DNA of 64,000 bases from RCIO01 sp965232405 (lineage in GTDB: Bacteria > Pseudomonadota > Alphaproteobacteria > Rhizobiales > Rhizobiaceae), in the NCBI GenBank assembly GCA_965232405.1, contig OZ246966.1:1798001-1862000 (forward strand). Direction: 5' to 3'. The notes beneath the pieces are model-generated. The model saw nothing but the letters and a program-made list of their open reading frames with translations, did no database searches and had not been told where the DNA came from. Shown here piece by piece: positions 25,620 to 34,619 of this stretch (positions are counted from its first letter, which is position 1; each line of letters begins with the position of its first letter). The position numbers and the translations under genes were made by a program.

Positions 25620-26885
25620 TTGACGGACATGAAGCTACAGGAACTCAAAAGCAAAGGTCCCACGGACCTCATCGCCTTCGCCGAATCGCTCGAAGTCGAG
25701 AACGCCAGCGTCATGCGCAAGCAGGAGCTGATGTTCGCGATCCTCAAGAAGCTCGCGGCGCAGGATACTGAAATCATCGGCGAAGGTGTCGTCGAAGTGC
25801 TGCAGGACGGGTTTGGCTTTCTGCGCTCCGCTAACGCGAATTATCTGCCGGGTCCCGACGATATTTACATTTCGCCGTCTCAGATCAGGCGTTTCTCGCT
25901 TAAGACCGGCGATACGGTCGAGGGACCGATCCGCAGCCCGAAAGAGGGTGAGCGCTATTTTGCGCTGCTGAAGGTCAACACGATCAATTTCGAGGATCCG
26001 GAGAAAATCCGGCACAAGATCCATTTCGACAATCTGACGCCGCTTTATCCGGACTCTCGGATCCGGATGGAGATCGACGATCCGACCGTGAAAGATTTGT
26101 CCGCGCGGGTGATCGACCTGGTGGCGCCGCTCGGCAAGGGCCAGCGCGGCCTGATCGTCGCGCCGCCAAGAACCGGTAAAACGGTTCTGCTGCAGAACAT
26201 CGCGCATTCGATCACGTCGAACCATCCGGAGTGCTTCCTCATCGTTCTGCTGATCGATGAGCGGCCTGAGGAAGTGACCGACATGCAGCGTTCGGTGAAG
26301 GGCGAGGTCGTGTCGTCGACCTTCGACGAACCGGCCACGCGGCATGTGCAGGTCGCGGAGATGGTGATCGAGAAGGCTAAGCGGTTGGTCGAGCATGGGC
26401 GTGACGTTGTCATCCTGCTGGATTCGATTACGCGTCTCGGCCGCGCCTACAACACGGTTGTCCCGTCTTCCGGCAAGGTTCTGACCGGTGGTGTCGATGC
26501 CAATGCCTTGCAGCGTCCGAAGCGGTTTTTCGGTGCGGCGCGTAATATCGAGGAAGGCGGTTCGCTGACGATCATTGCGACTGCCCTGATCGATACCGGC
26601 AGCCGCATGGACGAGGTCATCTTCGAAGAGTTCAAGGGTACGGGCAATTCGGAAATCGTTCTCGACCGCAAGGTGGCTGACAAGCGTATCTTCCCGTCGA
26701 TGGATATTCTGAAGTCCGGCACGCGCAAGGAAGACCTGCTTATTGCAAAGCAGGACCTGCAGAAGATTTTCGTTCTCCGGCGTATCCTGGCCCCGATGGG
26801 AACGACGGATGCAATCGAGTTCCTGATCGACAAGCTGAAGCAGACGAAGACGAATTCGGATTTCTTCGATTCGATGAATACCTGA
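25620..26885 (+). CDS. rho: Transcription termination factor Rho
   Basis: A 421-residue hexameric RNA helicase. The N-terminal RNA-binding cold-shock-like domain (about 50-125; GFGFLRS, YLPGPDDIYVS-type segment) precedes the ATPase domain, with Walker A APPRTGKT (181-188), Walker B LIVLLIDERPEE (207-218) and the DSITRLGRAYN segment. The start is taken as TTG 25620 because MTDMKLQELK matches relatives; ATG 25629 is the alternative. No ribosome site is seen for either. Confidence 0.96.
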   Translation: MTDMKLQELKSKGPTDLIAFAESLEVENASVMRKQELMFAILKKLAAQDTEIIGEGVVEVLQDGFGFLRSANANYLPGPDDIYISPSQIRRFSLKTGDTVEGPIRSPKEGERYFALLKVNTINFEDPEKIRHKIHFDNLTPLYPDSRIRMEIDDPTVKDLSARVIDLVAPLGKGQRGLIVAPPRTGKTVLLQNIAHSITSNHPECFLIVLLIDERPEEVTDMQRSVKGEVVSSTFDEPATRHVQVAEMVIEKAKRLVEHGRDVVILLDSITRLGRAYNTVVPSSGKVLTGGVDANALQRPKRFFGAARNIEEGGSLTIIATALIDTGSRMDEVIFEEFKGTGNSEIVLDRKVADKRIFPSMDILKSGTRKEDLLIAKQDLQKIFVLRRILAPMGTTDAIEFLIDKLKQTKTNSDFFDSMNT

Positions 26886-26952
26886 TCGATTCGGGTTCGA
26901 AACGAGTCGACACCAGGCCGGGCACGCCCCAATCGATTCGGACTCGAAATGA
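26885..26952. repeat. 21-bp direct repeat with four GANTC sites (rho-mnmE intergenic)
   Basis: A 21-nt unit at 26885-26905 is repeated at 26932-26952 with three differences. Four GANTC sequences, the target of the cell-cycle methyltransferase CcrM, fall at 26888-26892, 26904-26908, 26935-26939 and 26941-26945. Chance would give about one per 256 bp. The sites lie directly upstream of mnmE and suggest methylation-dependent (for example GcrA/CcrM) control or a structural role near the origin. Confidence 0.75.
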
Positions 26953-26984
26953 TGTAATCAGTCAGCTGGCCGCTGGTGAAAGCC

Positions 26985-28304
26985 ATGTTGCAATCGGCTA
27001 CCATATTCGCGCTGTCCAGCGGCTTGCCGCCGAGCGGTGTAGCGGTGATCCGCATTTCCGGTTCCGGCGCCAAGACAGCAATCCGGTCTTTATGCAGGTC
27101 GGTGCCTGAAGACCGAATTGTCGAACTTCACGAAATTCGCGATCGGGATGGCTTGTTGCTCGACCGTGGGCTAGTGACGGTCTTTTCGGCGCCGCGGAGT
27201 TTCACCGGGGAAGATTGTGCGGAGCTGCACATTCACGGCGGCGCCGCTTCGGTAACGGCGGTTCTGTCTGCCCTTGGTGAACTGGACGGGTTTCGCCAGG
27301 CTGATCCGGGCGAGTTCACACGACGGGCGTTTATCAACGGAAAGATGGATCTAACGGGGGTCGAGGCGCTCGGGGATCTGATTTCAGCTGAGACTGAAAT
27401 GCAGCGGCGCTTTGCTCTTGCGAATGCGGGTGGCCGGCAGTTCGACACATATCGGGTATGGCGTGAGCGCATCCTGCACGCACGAGCGATGATCGAGGCA
27501 GAGCTCGATTTCTCCGACGAGAGTGATGTCCCGGGTTCAGTCGCCGACGATGTCTGGTTGGATATGTCTGTGCTTTGTGAGGAGATGCAGTCTCATGTTG
27601 AGGGTGCTCGAACCGGTGAGATACTGCGAGACGGGTTCAGGGTTGTTATTCTGGGCGCGCCGAATGCCGGCAAGTCTAGCCTCCTCAACCGGCTTGCCGA
27701 TCGTGACGTGGCAATTGTTTCCGATGAAGCTGGGACGACTCGGGACCTGATCGAGGTTGTTCTTGATCTTGGGGGTGTCCGGACTGTTGTGACGGATACG
27801 GCCGGCTTGCGCGAGCAGCCGGGGCGTGTTGAAGCGCTAGGTATCGAGCGTGCGCTCAAGCGGGCTGAGGGCTGTGACCTCATCATCGTTCTCGAAGATC
27901 TCTCTCAGAGACAGACGTTGGATGTACCGATCGGGCCCGCGGTTCTGAGAGTCGGCTCCAAAGCGGACCTTTCTGATTTTGATGCGGATAGCAGTCCCTA
28001 TGATTGGCTTATATCATCAAAGACGGGTGAAGGGATCGATGGGCTTGTCGAACTGATTCGGGCTGCTGCGCTTGAGCGTATCGAGGGGTGGGTGGTCTCT
28101 GCAGTTCCGTCACGTCTGCGTCACGTTGAGCATGTTCGCTCATCCCGGGAGTTGATTGGCAGGGCCTTGTCGCCCGGTGACCCACTTGAATTGCGCGCTG
28201 AGGCGTTGCGGCTTGCCGGTGATGAAATCGGCAATATTGTCGGCTCGATCCATACCGAGGATGTTCTCGGAAGGATATTTGGCCAGTTTTGTATCGGCAA
28301 ATGA
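26985..28304 (+). CDS. mnmE: tRNA modification GTPase MnmE
   Basis: A GTPase of about 439 residues that, with MnmG, adds carboxymethylaminomethyl groups to U34 of certain tRNAs. The N-terminal folate-binding domain (1-115) is followed by a helical domain split by the G domain, with G1 GAPNAGKSS at 224-232 and DEAGTTRD as the switch. The C-terminal CIGK carries the essential Cys. ATG 26985 is preferred over GTG 26976. Its end overlaps the first parS-like site. mnmG lies downstream, the normal origin-proximal order. Confidence 0.95.
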   Translation: MLQSATIFALSSGLPPSGVAVIRISGSGAKTAIRSLCRSVPEDRIVELHEIRDRDGLLLDRGLVTVFSAPRSFTGEDCAELHIHGGAASVTAVLSALGELDGFRQADPGEFTRRAFINGKMDLTGVEALGDLISAETEMQRRFALANAGGRQFDTYRVWRERILHARAMIEAELDFSDESDVPGSVADDVWLDMSVLCEEMQSHVEGARTGEILRDGFRVVILGAPNAGKSSLLNRLADRDVAIVSDEAGTTRDLIEVVLDLGGVRTVVTDTAGLREQPGRVEALGIERALKRAEGCDLIIVLEDLSQRQTLDVPIGPAVLRVGSKADLSDFDADSSPYDWLISSKTGEGIDGLVELIRAAALERIEGWVVSAVPSRLRHVEHVRSSRELIGRALSPGDPLELRAEALRLAGDEIGNIVGSIHTEDVLGRIFGQFCIGK

Positions 28305-28317
28305 TTCACGTGAAACA
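28302..28317. other. parS site 1 (ParB binding)
   Basis: TGATTCACGTGAAACA differs from the consensus parS TGTTTCACGTGAAACA at one base (position 3). The change creates a GATTC (CcrM) site at 28303-28307. It overlaps the mnmE stop and lies 2.7 kb from parA. Confidence 0.85.
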
Positions 28318-28367
28318 TTGGCTCCTGCGTGATTCCAGGCTAGATGCCAGGGACTCCGGTGAGGGAA

Positions 28368-28383
28368 TGTTTCACGTGAAACG
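28368..28383. other. parS site 2 (ParB binding)
   Basis: TGTTTCACGTGAAACG differs from the 16-bp parS consensus only at the last base. It lies in the mnmE-mnmG gap, 35 bp before the mnmG ATG, and abuts a GATTC site at 28383-28387. Two further GANTC sites are at 28331-28335 and 28352-28356. Confidence 0.9.
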
Positions 28384-28417
28384 ATTCCCGACAGCGTCGT
28401 AATTTGGATGGGTAGAT

Positions 28418-30289
28418 ATGGCGCAGCGTTTCGATGTTGTTGTGATTGGTGGTGGACACGCGGGTTGCGAGGCCGCTGCCGCTTCCGCGCGTGCTGGTGC
28501 CGCGACTGCACTGGTTACTATTGCGGCCGATACGATCGGGGTCATGTCCTGTAATCCGGCGATCGGCGGCCTTGGCAAAGGGCACCTTGTACGTGAAGTT
28601 GATGCGCTGGATGGATTGATGGGCCGGGTTGCCGATCACGCCGGCATCCAGTTCCGACTTCTCAATCGACGCAAGGGCCCGGCGGTGCGTGGGCCTCGGA
28701 CGCAGGCGGATCGCAAACTTTATCGTCAGGCGATGCAATTGTCGATTGAAGCGCAGCCATCGCTGGAGATTGTCGAGGGTGAGGTGGTTGATATCGGCAT
28801 CGCCGATGGTCGGATCACGCATGTTGAACTTGGAGACGGACGCCTGCTGCGATGCGGTGCTGTTGTGCTTACAACGGGAACGTTTCTTCGAGGGTTGATC
28901 CATATTGGCGACAAGTCATTTTCCGCCGGCCGGATGGGCGAGAATGCATCCACCAGGTTGTCGGAACGAATTTCGGAGGCCGGATTCAGGCTCGGGCGCT
29001 TGAAGACGGGGACGCCGCCACGTCTCGATGGCAAGACAATCGATTGGGCGTCTCTCAACATGCAGAAGCCTGATGACGAGCCGGTTCCGTTTTCGCTTAT
29101 GACGGACCGGATTGAACAAAGCCAAATCGATTGCGGCATCACGCGTACGACTGACCGCACGCATGATGTGATCAGGGCCAATCTGAGCCGTTCGGCGATG
29201 TACTCCGGTTCCATTGAAGGCGTTGGGCCGCGCTACTGCCCGTCAATCGAAGACAAGATCGTCAAGTTTGGCGACCGTGACGGGCATCAGATCTTTCTGG
29301 AGCCTGAGGGGCTGGACGACGACACGGTCTATCCGAATGGAATTTCGACTTCGCTTCCCGAGGATGTGCAGAAGGAGTTTCTGGCGAGCATTCCAGGGCT
29401 CGAGAAGGCAGTTGTTCTGCGTCCAGGCTATGCCATCGAATATGATCACATTGATCCGCGTGAACTGGAACCGACCCTTGAAACGCGGCGTGTGCGCGGG
29501 TTGTTTACGGCCGGTCAGATCAATGGAACGACCGGCTATGAAGAGGCGGCTGCGCAGGGCATCCTGGCCGGGATCAATGCGGCGCGCTTGGCCGGCGGTG
29601 GTGAGCTGTTCACGATCAGCCGTACCGAAGCATATATCGGCGTGATGGTCGACGATCTGGTCAATCGCGGTATCACCGAACCCTACCGGATGTTTACCTC
29701 GCGTGCCGAGTTCCGCCTTTCCTTGCGGGCTGACAATGCCGACCAGCGGCTAACGCCTTTGGGGGAGAAGCTTGGGATTGTCAGCGCCGAACGCAGTGCC
29801 CGTTTCAGGGATGTCGAAGAGAGGCTTGACGCCGCACGGGAGCTGGCTCGGCAATTGTCGCTTACACCCAACGAAGCGGCGAAACACGGGATAGCGCTCA
29901 ACCGGGACGGTGTCAGGCGTACAGCCTATGAGCTCTGGTCCTATCCCGATGTTGCGTTTGCGGATCTCGTCGATGTCTGGCCGCAGCTTGGGGAGGTTGA
30001 TGGAAAGACGGCGGAGACGCTGGAGACCGAAGCGCGCTATGCTGTCTATGTCGATCGCCAGCGCCAGGAGGTGGCGCATATACGCCGTGAGGAGCAGACT
30101 GCCATTCCGGTCGAACTGGACTACAGCGTTCTGGCCGGTCTTTCTAATGAGCTGAAACAGAAGCTCTCGGTGAGAAAGCCACGCTCGATTGGGGAAGCGC
30201 AGCGGCTTGACGGCATGACGCCGGCTGCCCTGGCGATCATCATATCCGCCATTCAGCTGCAGGGCAGGGAGCGACGCGGCGCGGCATGA
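28418..30289 (+). CDS. mnmG: tRNA uridine-5-carboxymethylaminomethyl modification enzyme MnmG (GidA)
   Basis: A 623-residue FAD enzyme, partner of MnmE in wobble-uridine modification. The Rossmann motif VVIGGGHAGCEAA is at 8-20; GCEAAAASARAGA, NPAIGGLGKGHLVREVDAL, TGTFLRG and PGYAIEYDH are family segments. The C-terminal helical domain begins near 480. Its stop overlaps the rsmG ATG (ATGA). It is located in the origin-parAB segment, as in most bacteria. Confidence 0.97.
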   Translation: MAQRFDVVVIGGGHAGCEAAAASARAGAATALVTIAADTIGVMSCNPAIGGLGKGHLVREVDALDGLMGRVADHAGIQFRLLNRRKGPAVRGPRTQADRKLYRQAMQLSIEAQPSLEIVEGEVVDIGIADGRITHVELGDGRLLRCGAVVLTTGTFLRGLIHIGDKSFSAGRMGENASTRLSERISEAGFRLGRLKTGTPPRLDGKTIDWASLNMQKPDDEPVPFSLMTDRIEQSQIDCGITRTTDRTHDVIRANLSRSAMYSGSIEGVGPRYCPSIEDKIVKFGDRDGHQIFLEPEGLDDDTVYPNGISTSLPEDVQKEFLASIPGLEKAVVLRPGYAIEYDHIDPRELEPTLETRRVRGLFTAGQINGTTGYEEAAAQGILAGINAARLAGGGELFTISRTEAYIGVMVDDLVNRGITEPYRMFTSRAEFRLSLRADNADQRLTPLGEKLGIVSAERSARFRDVEERLDAARELARQLSLTPNEAAKHGIALNRDGVRRTAYELWSYPDVAFADLVDVWPQLGEVDGKTAETLETEARYAVYVDRQRQEVAHIRREEQTAIPVELDYSVLAGLSNELKQKLSVRKPRSIGEAQRLDGMTPAALAIIISAIQLQGRERRGAA

Positions 30290-30921
30290 GCGATCACCAT
30301 TTTGCAGCCTTGCAGCGGATTGCCGGGCCGGTTTCACGTGAAACATTTGATCATCTGACGGCTTTTCAGGCGTTGTTCGAGAAGTGGGCTGCGCGCATCA
30401 ACCTGGCCGCTCCCTCGACACTGGGCGATCTCTGGAACCGACACATCCTGGATAGCGCGCAGGTCTTTCCGCTGGCGCCGACAAATGCGTTCAGGTGGGT
30501 CGATCTTGGGTCCGGTGGAGGCTTCCCAGGCGTGGTGCTCGCCATCATGTTGAGAGAACGTCCGGGGGCGTCGATCGCTCTGGTCGAGAGCAGCCATAAG
30601 AAGGCTGCGTTCCTGCGCAACGCGATCGCGCAGGCCGGTGCGCCGGGGACTGTGCATGCCGTGCGCATAGAGGATATCGCCGCAGACGGCGCGACAGCGG
30701 ATGTCGTCACCGCGCGCGCGCTGGCCCCGCTGCAAAAGCTGCTTGGGCTGGCCAGTCCGTGGCTAATGTCCGGTGCCAGGGGCCTGTTTCACAAAGGCCG
30801 GGATTACCAGCGTGAAATCGAAGAAAGCCGTGACGCCTGGCAATTCGATCTGGTAGAACATCGGAGCGAGATCGATGCGGCAAGCGTGATCCTGGAAATC
30901 TCCGATCTGAAGAAGCGCTGA
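30286..30921 (+). CDS. rsmG: 16S rRNA (guanine-527-N7)-methyltransferase RsmG (GidB)
   Basis: A 211-residue SAM-dependent methyltransferase of 16S rRNA. The SAM-binding motif VDLGSGGGFPG is at 72-82 and NLAAPSTLGDLWNRHILDS lies before it. A parS site (30330-30345) is embedded in codons 15-20 (PVSRET). It overlaps mnmG by 4 nt and precedes parA by 29 nt. Confidence 0.96.
   Translation: MSDHHFAALQRIAGPVSRETFDHLTAFQALFEKWAARINLAAPSTLGDLWNRHILDSAQVFPLAPTNAFRWVDLGSGGGFPGVVLAIMLRERPGASIALVESSHKKAAFLRNAIAQAGAPGTVHAVRIEDIAADGATADVVTARALAPLQKLLGLASPWLMSGARGLFHKGRDYQREIEESRDAWQFDLVEHRSEIDAASVILEISDLKKR
30330..30345. other. parS site 3, inside rsmG
   Basis: GGTTTCACGTGAAACA matches parS except for the first base. 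It lies in the rsmG coding sequence and is 0.6 kb from parA. A parS inside gidB/rsmG is common in bacteria. Confidence 0.88.
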
Positions 30922-30950
30922 CGTTTGGCGGTCCCGCCCCAAGTCCCGAT

Positions 30951-31757
30951 ATGAGGCAGCCCGAGACAATGTTCCCCCGCATCATTACCGTCGCCAACCA
31001 GAAAGGCGGCGTCGGCAAGACGACCACCGCGATCAATCTCGCGACGGCGCTTGCGGCGATTGGCGAGCGGGTGCTGGTGGCCGATCTTGATCCGCAGGGC
31101 AATGCCAGCACCGGGCTTGGCATTGATCGCCAGGACCGTCTGGTTTCATCCTACGATCTGCTGACCGGAGCGGCTGGAATTTCGGAGGCGGCTATGGAGA
31201 CCGCCGTGCCCGGTCTGTCGGTGGTTCCGTCGACCCTCGATCTTTTGGGCATTGAAATGGAAATCGCGTCGGCGCCGGACAGGGCGCAGCGTCTGCGCAA
31301 TGCGCTGCGCGACAAGTCGCGACCCAGCCCCTACAGCTACGTGCTTGTCGATTGCCCGCCCTCGCTCAACCTTTTGACGCTCAACGCCATGTCGGCGGCC
31401 GATTCGGTTCTGGTTCCACTGCAGTGCGAATTTTTTGCACTCGAAGGTCTTAGCCAGTTGCTGGCGACCGTCGAACAGGTGCGCGGTTCAATCAATCCTG
31501 ATCTGGAGATCCAAGGCATCGTGATGACGATGTATGATGGGCGAAACAATCTCGCCAACCAGGTGGTCGAGGATGTGCGCGCATATATGGGTGACAAGGT
31601 CTACGAGACGGTGATCCCGCGCAACGTGCGTGTGTCGGAAGCGCCATCTTATGGAAAGCCGGTGATCCTCTACGATCTGAATTGCAGCGGAAGCCAGGCC
31701 TATCTGCAGCTCGCATCGGAAGTGATCCGTCGCGAACGGAGGCTGCAGGCAGCCTGA
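30951..31757 (+). CDS. parA: Chromosome-partitioning ATPase ParA (Soj)
   Basis: A 268-residue deviant Walker ATPase that drives segregation of the ParB-parS origin complex. The signature KGGVGKTTTAINLA starts at residue 18, followed by DLDPQGNAS and DCPPSLNLLTLNA. ATG 30951 or 30969 may be the start, and neither has a convincing ribosome site. It is followed by parB after 52 nt. The chromosomal (not plasmid) type is shown by length and location. Confidence 0.95.
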   Translation: MRQPETMFPRIITVANQKGGVGKTTTAINLATALAAIGERVLVADLDPQGNASTGLGIDRQDRLVSSYDLLTGAAGISEAAMETAVPGLSVVPSTLDLLGIEMEIASAPDRAQRLRNALRDKSRPSPYSYVLVDCPPSLNLLTLNAMSAADSVLVPLQCEFFALEGLSQLLATVEQVRGSINPDLEIQGIVMTMYDGRNNLANQVVEDVRAYMGDKVYETVIPRNVRVSEAPSYGKPVILYDLNCSGSQAYLQLASEVIRRERRLQAA

Positions 31758-31809
31758 CCCTACGCCCGCCGGTCGATTCGGCGGCGAAACGAAATGAAAT
31801 GGACCAGCC

Positions 31810-32688
31810 ATGAATGACGATCCGTCCAGAAGACGCTTGGGCCGCGGCCTTGCAGCGCTGATCGGTGAAATGGACAAACCTGCCGAGGAGGCCAAGGCGC
31901 CGCCGACGGCGGACAACCGCATCCCGATCGCATTCATTGCGCCCAATCCACACAACCCCCGCCGCACCTTTGCTGATGCCGATCTGGCTGACCTTACCCA
32001 GTCGATCCGCGAACACGGTATCGTGCAGCCGGTTGTGGTGCGTCCGACCGACGATCCGCAGCATTTCCAGATCATCGCCGGCGAGCGTCGCTGGCGCGCA
32101 GCCCAGCGCGCTGGAGTCACCGATGTCCCCGTCATCATCCGCGATGTGGATGACCGTGTGGCGCTTGAGCTGGCGATCATCGAAAATGTGCAGCGGGCCG
32201 ACCTCAACCCGGTCGAGGAAGCCAATGGCTACCAGCAGCTGATCGACGAGCACGACTACACGCAGTCGGATCTGGCGCAGGTTATCGGCAAGAGCCGCAG
32301 CCATGTCGCCAATACGCTTCGGTTGCTGAAGCTGCCGGCGGTGATACAGGATCTTCTGGTCGACGGCTCGCTGTCGGCTGGCCATGCGCGGACGCTGGTA
32401 ACGGCGGAAGATCCGGCCGGACTGGCCAAGCGGATCGTCGAGGAAGGCCTGTCGGTCCGCCAGGCCGAAGCGCTTGCTCAGGGCGCCGGAGACGGCGACG
32501 ACAAGCCGGCGAAACAGTCAAAGGAAGCGCCGCACAAGGATGCCGATACGGTAGCGCTCGAAAAGCTGCTGACCGATGCGACCGGGCTGAAGGTAGCGGT
32601 CAAACACAAGAGTAAGGGCGGCGAGGTGCGGATTGCGTACCGGACGCTGGAACAGCTCGACGAACTTTGCCGGCGACTCAATCCCTGA
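31810..32688 (+). CDS. parB: Chromosome-partitioning protein ParB (CTPase)
   Basis: A 292-residue ParB that loads on parS and spreads as a CTP-dependent clamp. The CTP-binding GERRWR motif is at 91-96, ENVQR at 125-129 and the parS-reading HTH at about 150-172 (TQSDLAQVIGKSRSHVAN). A C-terminal dimerisation domain follows a charged linker. Its targets are the three parS sites at 28302, 28368 and 30330. Confidence 0.96.
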   Translation: MNDDPSRRRLGRGLAALIGEMDKPAEEAKAPPTADNRIPIAFIAPNPHNPRRTFADADLADLTQSIREHGIVQPVVVRPTDDPQHFQIIAGERRWRAAQRAGVTDVPVIIRDVDDRVALELAIIENVQRADLNPVEEANGYQQLIDEHDYTQSDLAQVIGKSRSHVANTLRLLKLPAVIQDLLVDGSLSAGHARTLVTAEDPAGLAKRIVEEGLSVRQAEALAQGAGDGDDKPAKQSKEAPHKDADTVALEKLLTDATGLKVAVKHKSKGGEVRIAYRTLEQLDELCRRLNP

Positions 32689-32721
32689 GCGGCAGTGCCG
32701 TTAACGATCTGCTAACCATGA

Positions 32722-33762
32722 TCAGCGCGAGGCGCGCGCACCGGTAACCGCCGCGGCAAGCAGGGCCTGGCGGGTCGCCGCGACGGCCAAGTCAGGCCGC
32801 CGGCGCGTTTCCAGAACCGCGGTGCTGATGCGATCGAGCGCCCGATCGCAGGCCCCGGCGCTCCAGTTGCGCAATGCCTGTTCGACAAGGTTGCGCCGGG
32901 CAAAGAACACCGGCGGCCGGGCGGAGGCGACCACGTCCGAAGCCGGCTTGCGTTCGCGATCCATGACATCGCGCATGGCCTGCAGCGACTGAAACTGCCG
33001 CATTGCGGCGTTGAGCAACAGGAATGGCTGGGTTCCAGCCGCGATCAGCCGCGCGAAGGCTGTATCGAATTCAGCAGTCTTGCCGGAAATCACGGCGTCG
33101 ATCACGTCATCGAGCGAAAGTCCGGCGGCATCGCCGGTCGCTTCGCGCACATCGTCTATCTCGATGCGCTGTTTTCCCTTGCCGAACAGAACGAGCTTTT
33201 CGATTTCGGCGCGCGAGGCAAGCCGGTCGCCGCCCAGACCGGCCTTCAGAGCCTCCCGGGCCTCGCGACTTATGGCCAGCCCCGCTTCGGCCAGTTGCGC
33301 CTGAATCAGGTCGTCGAGGGCGCGAGCGTTGTCGGCGTAACAGGGTAACGCCATCCCCGACCCGGCTTTCTCAACCGCTGTGCGCAGTGGTGCATTCTTC
33401 CTCAATTCACCTGCCTCGATCAGGAGCAGGGCGTCTGCCGGCGGGTCGGCGAGAATGGAGGCAACAGCGTCGGCAAGCGGCTTTTCCGCGCCGGCGCCGG
33501 TTACCCAGACCAGCCGACGGTCGGCAAACATCGGTACCGTGCGCAATTCATCGACAAGCCGGCCGGGATCGTCGGTGAGAGCTGGGGCGTCGATGCGGAT
33601 TACCGTAAAGGCGTCATCCAGCGGTAATCCGGTGGATTGTGCGAAACGCTTGGCGCGTTCGGACACAAGGCCGCGGTCGGGACCGTAAACAAGAACGGTC
33701 GAAACGCCGCCAGCCGGTCTTGCCAGCCAGCCGTCAACCTCATGCGCCTTCTTCTGTGCCAT
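32722..33762 (-). CDS. holA: DNA polymerase III delta subunit
   Basis: A 346-residue clamp-loader subunit. The N-terminal AAA+-like part contains VLVYGPDRGLVSERA; GLGGDRLASRAEIEKL is the typical helical motif, and QPFLLLNAAMRQFQSL falls in the collar domain. It is convergent with parB (33-nt gap), the usual rhizobial order. Normally lptE and leuS lie immediately upstream; here they are absent and a nitroreductase gene follows, so a rearrangement boundary is close to 33763-33816. Confidence 0.93.
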   Translation of the reverse strand: MAQKKAHEVDGWLARPAGGVSTVLVYGPDRGLVSERAKRFAQSTGLPLDDAFTVIRIDAPALTDDPGRLVDELRTVPMFADRRLVWVTGAGAEKPLADAVASILADPPADALLLIEAGELRKNAPLRTAVEKAGSGMALPCYADNARALDDLIQAQLAEAGLAISREAREALKAGLGGDRLASRAEIEKLVLFGKGKQRIEIDDVREATGDAAGLSLDDVIDAVISGKTAEFDTAFARLIAAGTQPFLLLNAAMRQFQSLQAMRDVMDRERKPASDVVASARPPVFFARRNLVEQALRNWSAGACDRALDRISTAVLETRRRPDLAVAATRQALLAAAVTGARASR

Positions 33763-33816
33763 GCCGGTTGGCTAGCATGTGGCGACGAAATTGCGAATCG
33801 GAAATTCGAGTATTTC

Positions 33817-34509
33817 TCAAGTGAACTCGGAGAGTATCTCGCCAATTGGCTTCTTGAGTTTGGCTACAGCGGGCACGGTTGCGCCCACGGCCGGATGACC
33901 CACGGCGATGATCATCACCGGCTTTTCCGAACTCGGCCGGTCAAGCATGTGGTTCAGGAACCGCATCGGGTTGGGCGTGTGCGTCAGCGCCACCAGCCCC
34001 GCATGGTGAAGCGCGGTTATCAGCACGCCCGTTGCTATGCCAACGCTTTCAGGAACGTAATAGTTTTTATAACGTGTTCCGTCAGCAAACTCGCCATAAC
34101 GCTGCGCGAAGACGACGATCAGCCAGGGCGCGTCCTCAAGATGCGGCTTTGAGGCATCGGTGCCGATGGGCTCCAGAGCTTTCAGCCATTCCTCGCCTCC
34201 ACCGCCTGCATAAAAGTCGGTCTCTTCCAGCTCGGCTGCTTCGCGGATGCGAGCCTTCATCTCCGGATTGGAGATTGCCGTGAAGTGCCAGGGCTGGTGA
34301 TTGGCGCCTGACGGGGCCGTTCCGGCGGCGGCGACGCAATCGCGGATGATTTCGGCTGGAACCGGTCGACTGTCGTAGTCACGCACTGTGTGGCGCTTGC
34401 GCATGAAGGCCAGAAAATCGCACGCCGCCGCCTGCATTTCGGCATCTGTCATGGCGTGCCGGTCAGGCAGCGGCACTGGTTCGAACTGCAGTTTCTCGCG
34501 CGCGAACAT
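33817..34509 (-). CDS. Nitroreductase-family flavoprotein, iodotyrosine-deiodinase-like
   Basis: A 230-residue FMN enzyme of the nitroreductase fold. The FMN-binding RKRHTVRDYDSRPV (about 37-50) and AGTAPSGANHQPW (62-74) are present. It resembles iodotyrosine deiodinase more than ordinary nitroreductases: the lid keeps E96, Y100 and K121, with the same 4- and 21-residue spacing as the Glu-Tyr-Lys triad of mammalian IYD, and the C-terminal half (SVGIATGVLITALHHAGL, GHPAVGATVP) also aligns. A reductive dehalogenase or related halophenol role is therefore plausible, but it is inference. ATG 34509 follows GGGAG. Confidence 0.8.
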   Translation of the reverse strand: MFAREKLQFEPVPLPDRHAMTDAEMQAAACDFLAFMRKRHTVRDYDSRPVPAEIIRDCVAAAGTAPSGANHQPWHFTAISNPEMKARIREAAELEETDFYAGGGGEEWLKALEPIGTDASKPHLEDAPWLIVVFAQRYGEFADGTRYKNYYVPESVGIATGVLITALHHAGLVALTHTPNPMRFLNHMLDRPSSEKPVMIIAVGHPAVGATVPAVAKLKKPIGEILSEFT

Positions 34510-34619
34510 ACCCGGTCTCCCTTCATGCACTGCGGCGGAAGATGCATGCGATGACTATCGAGCGCAACAATGACGCATGCCGGATGTAACCGGCAGGTCA
34601 TTGTGATGGCTTGGAAAAC

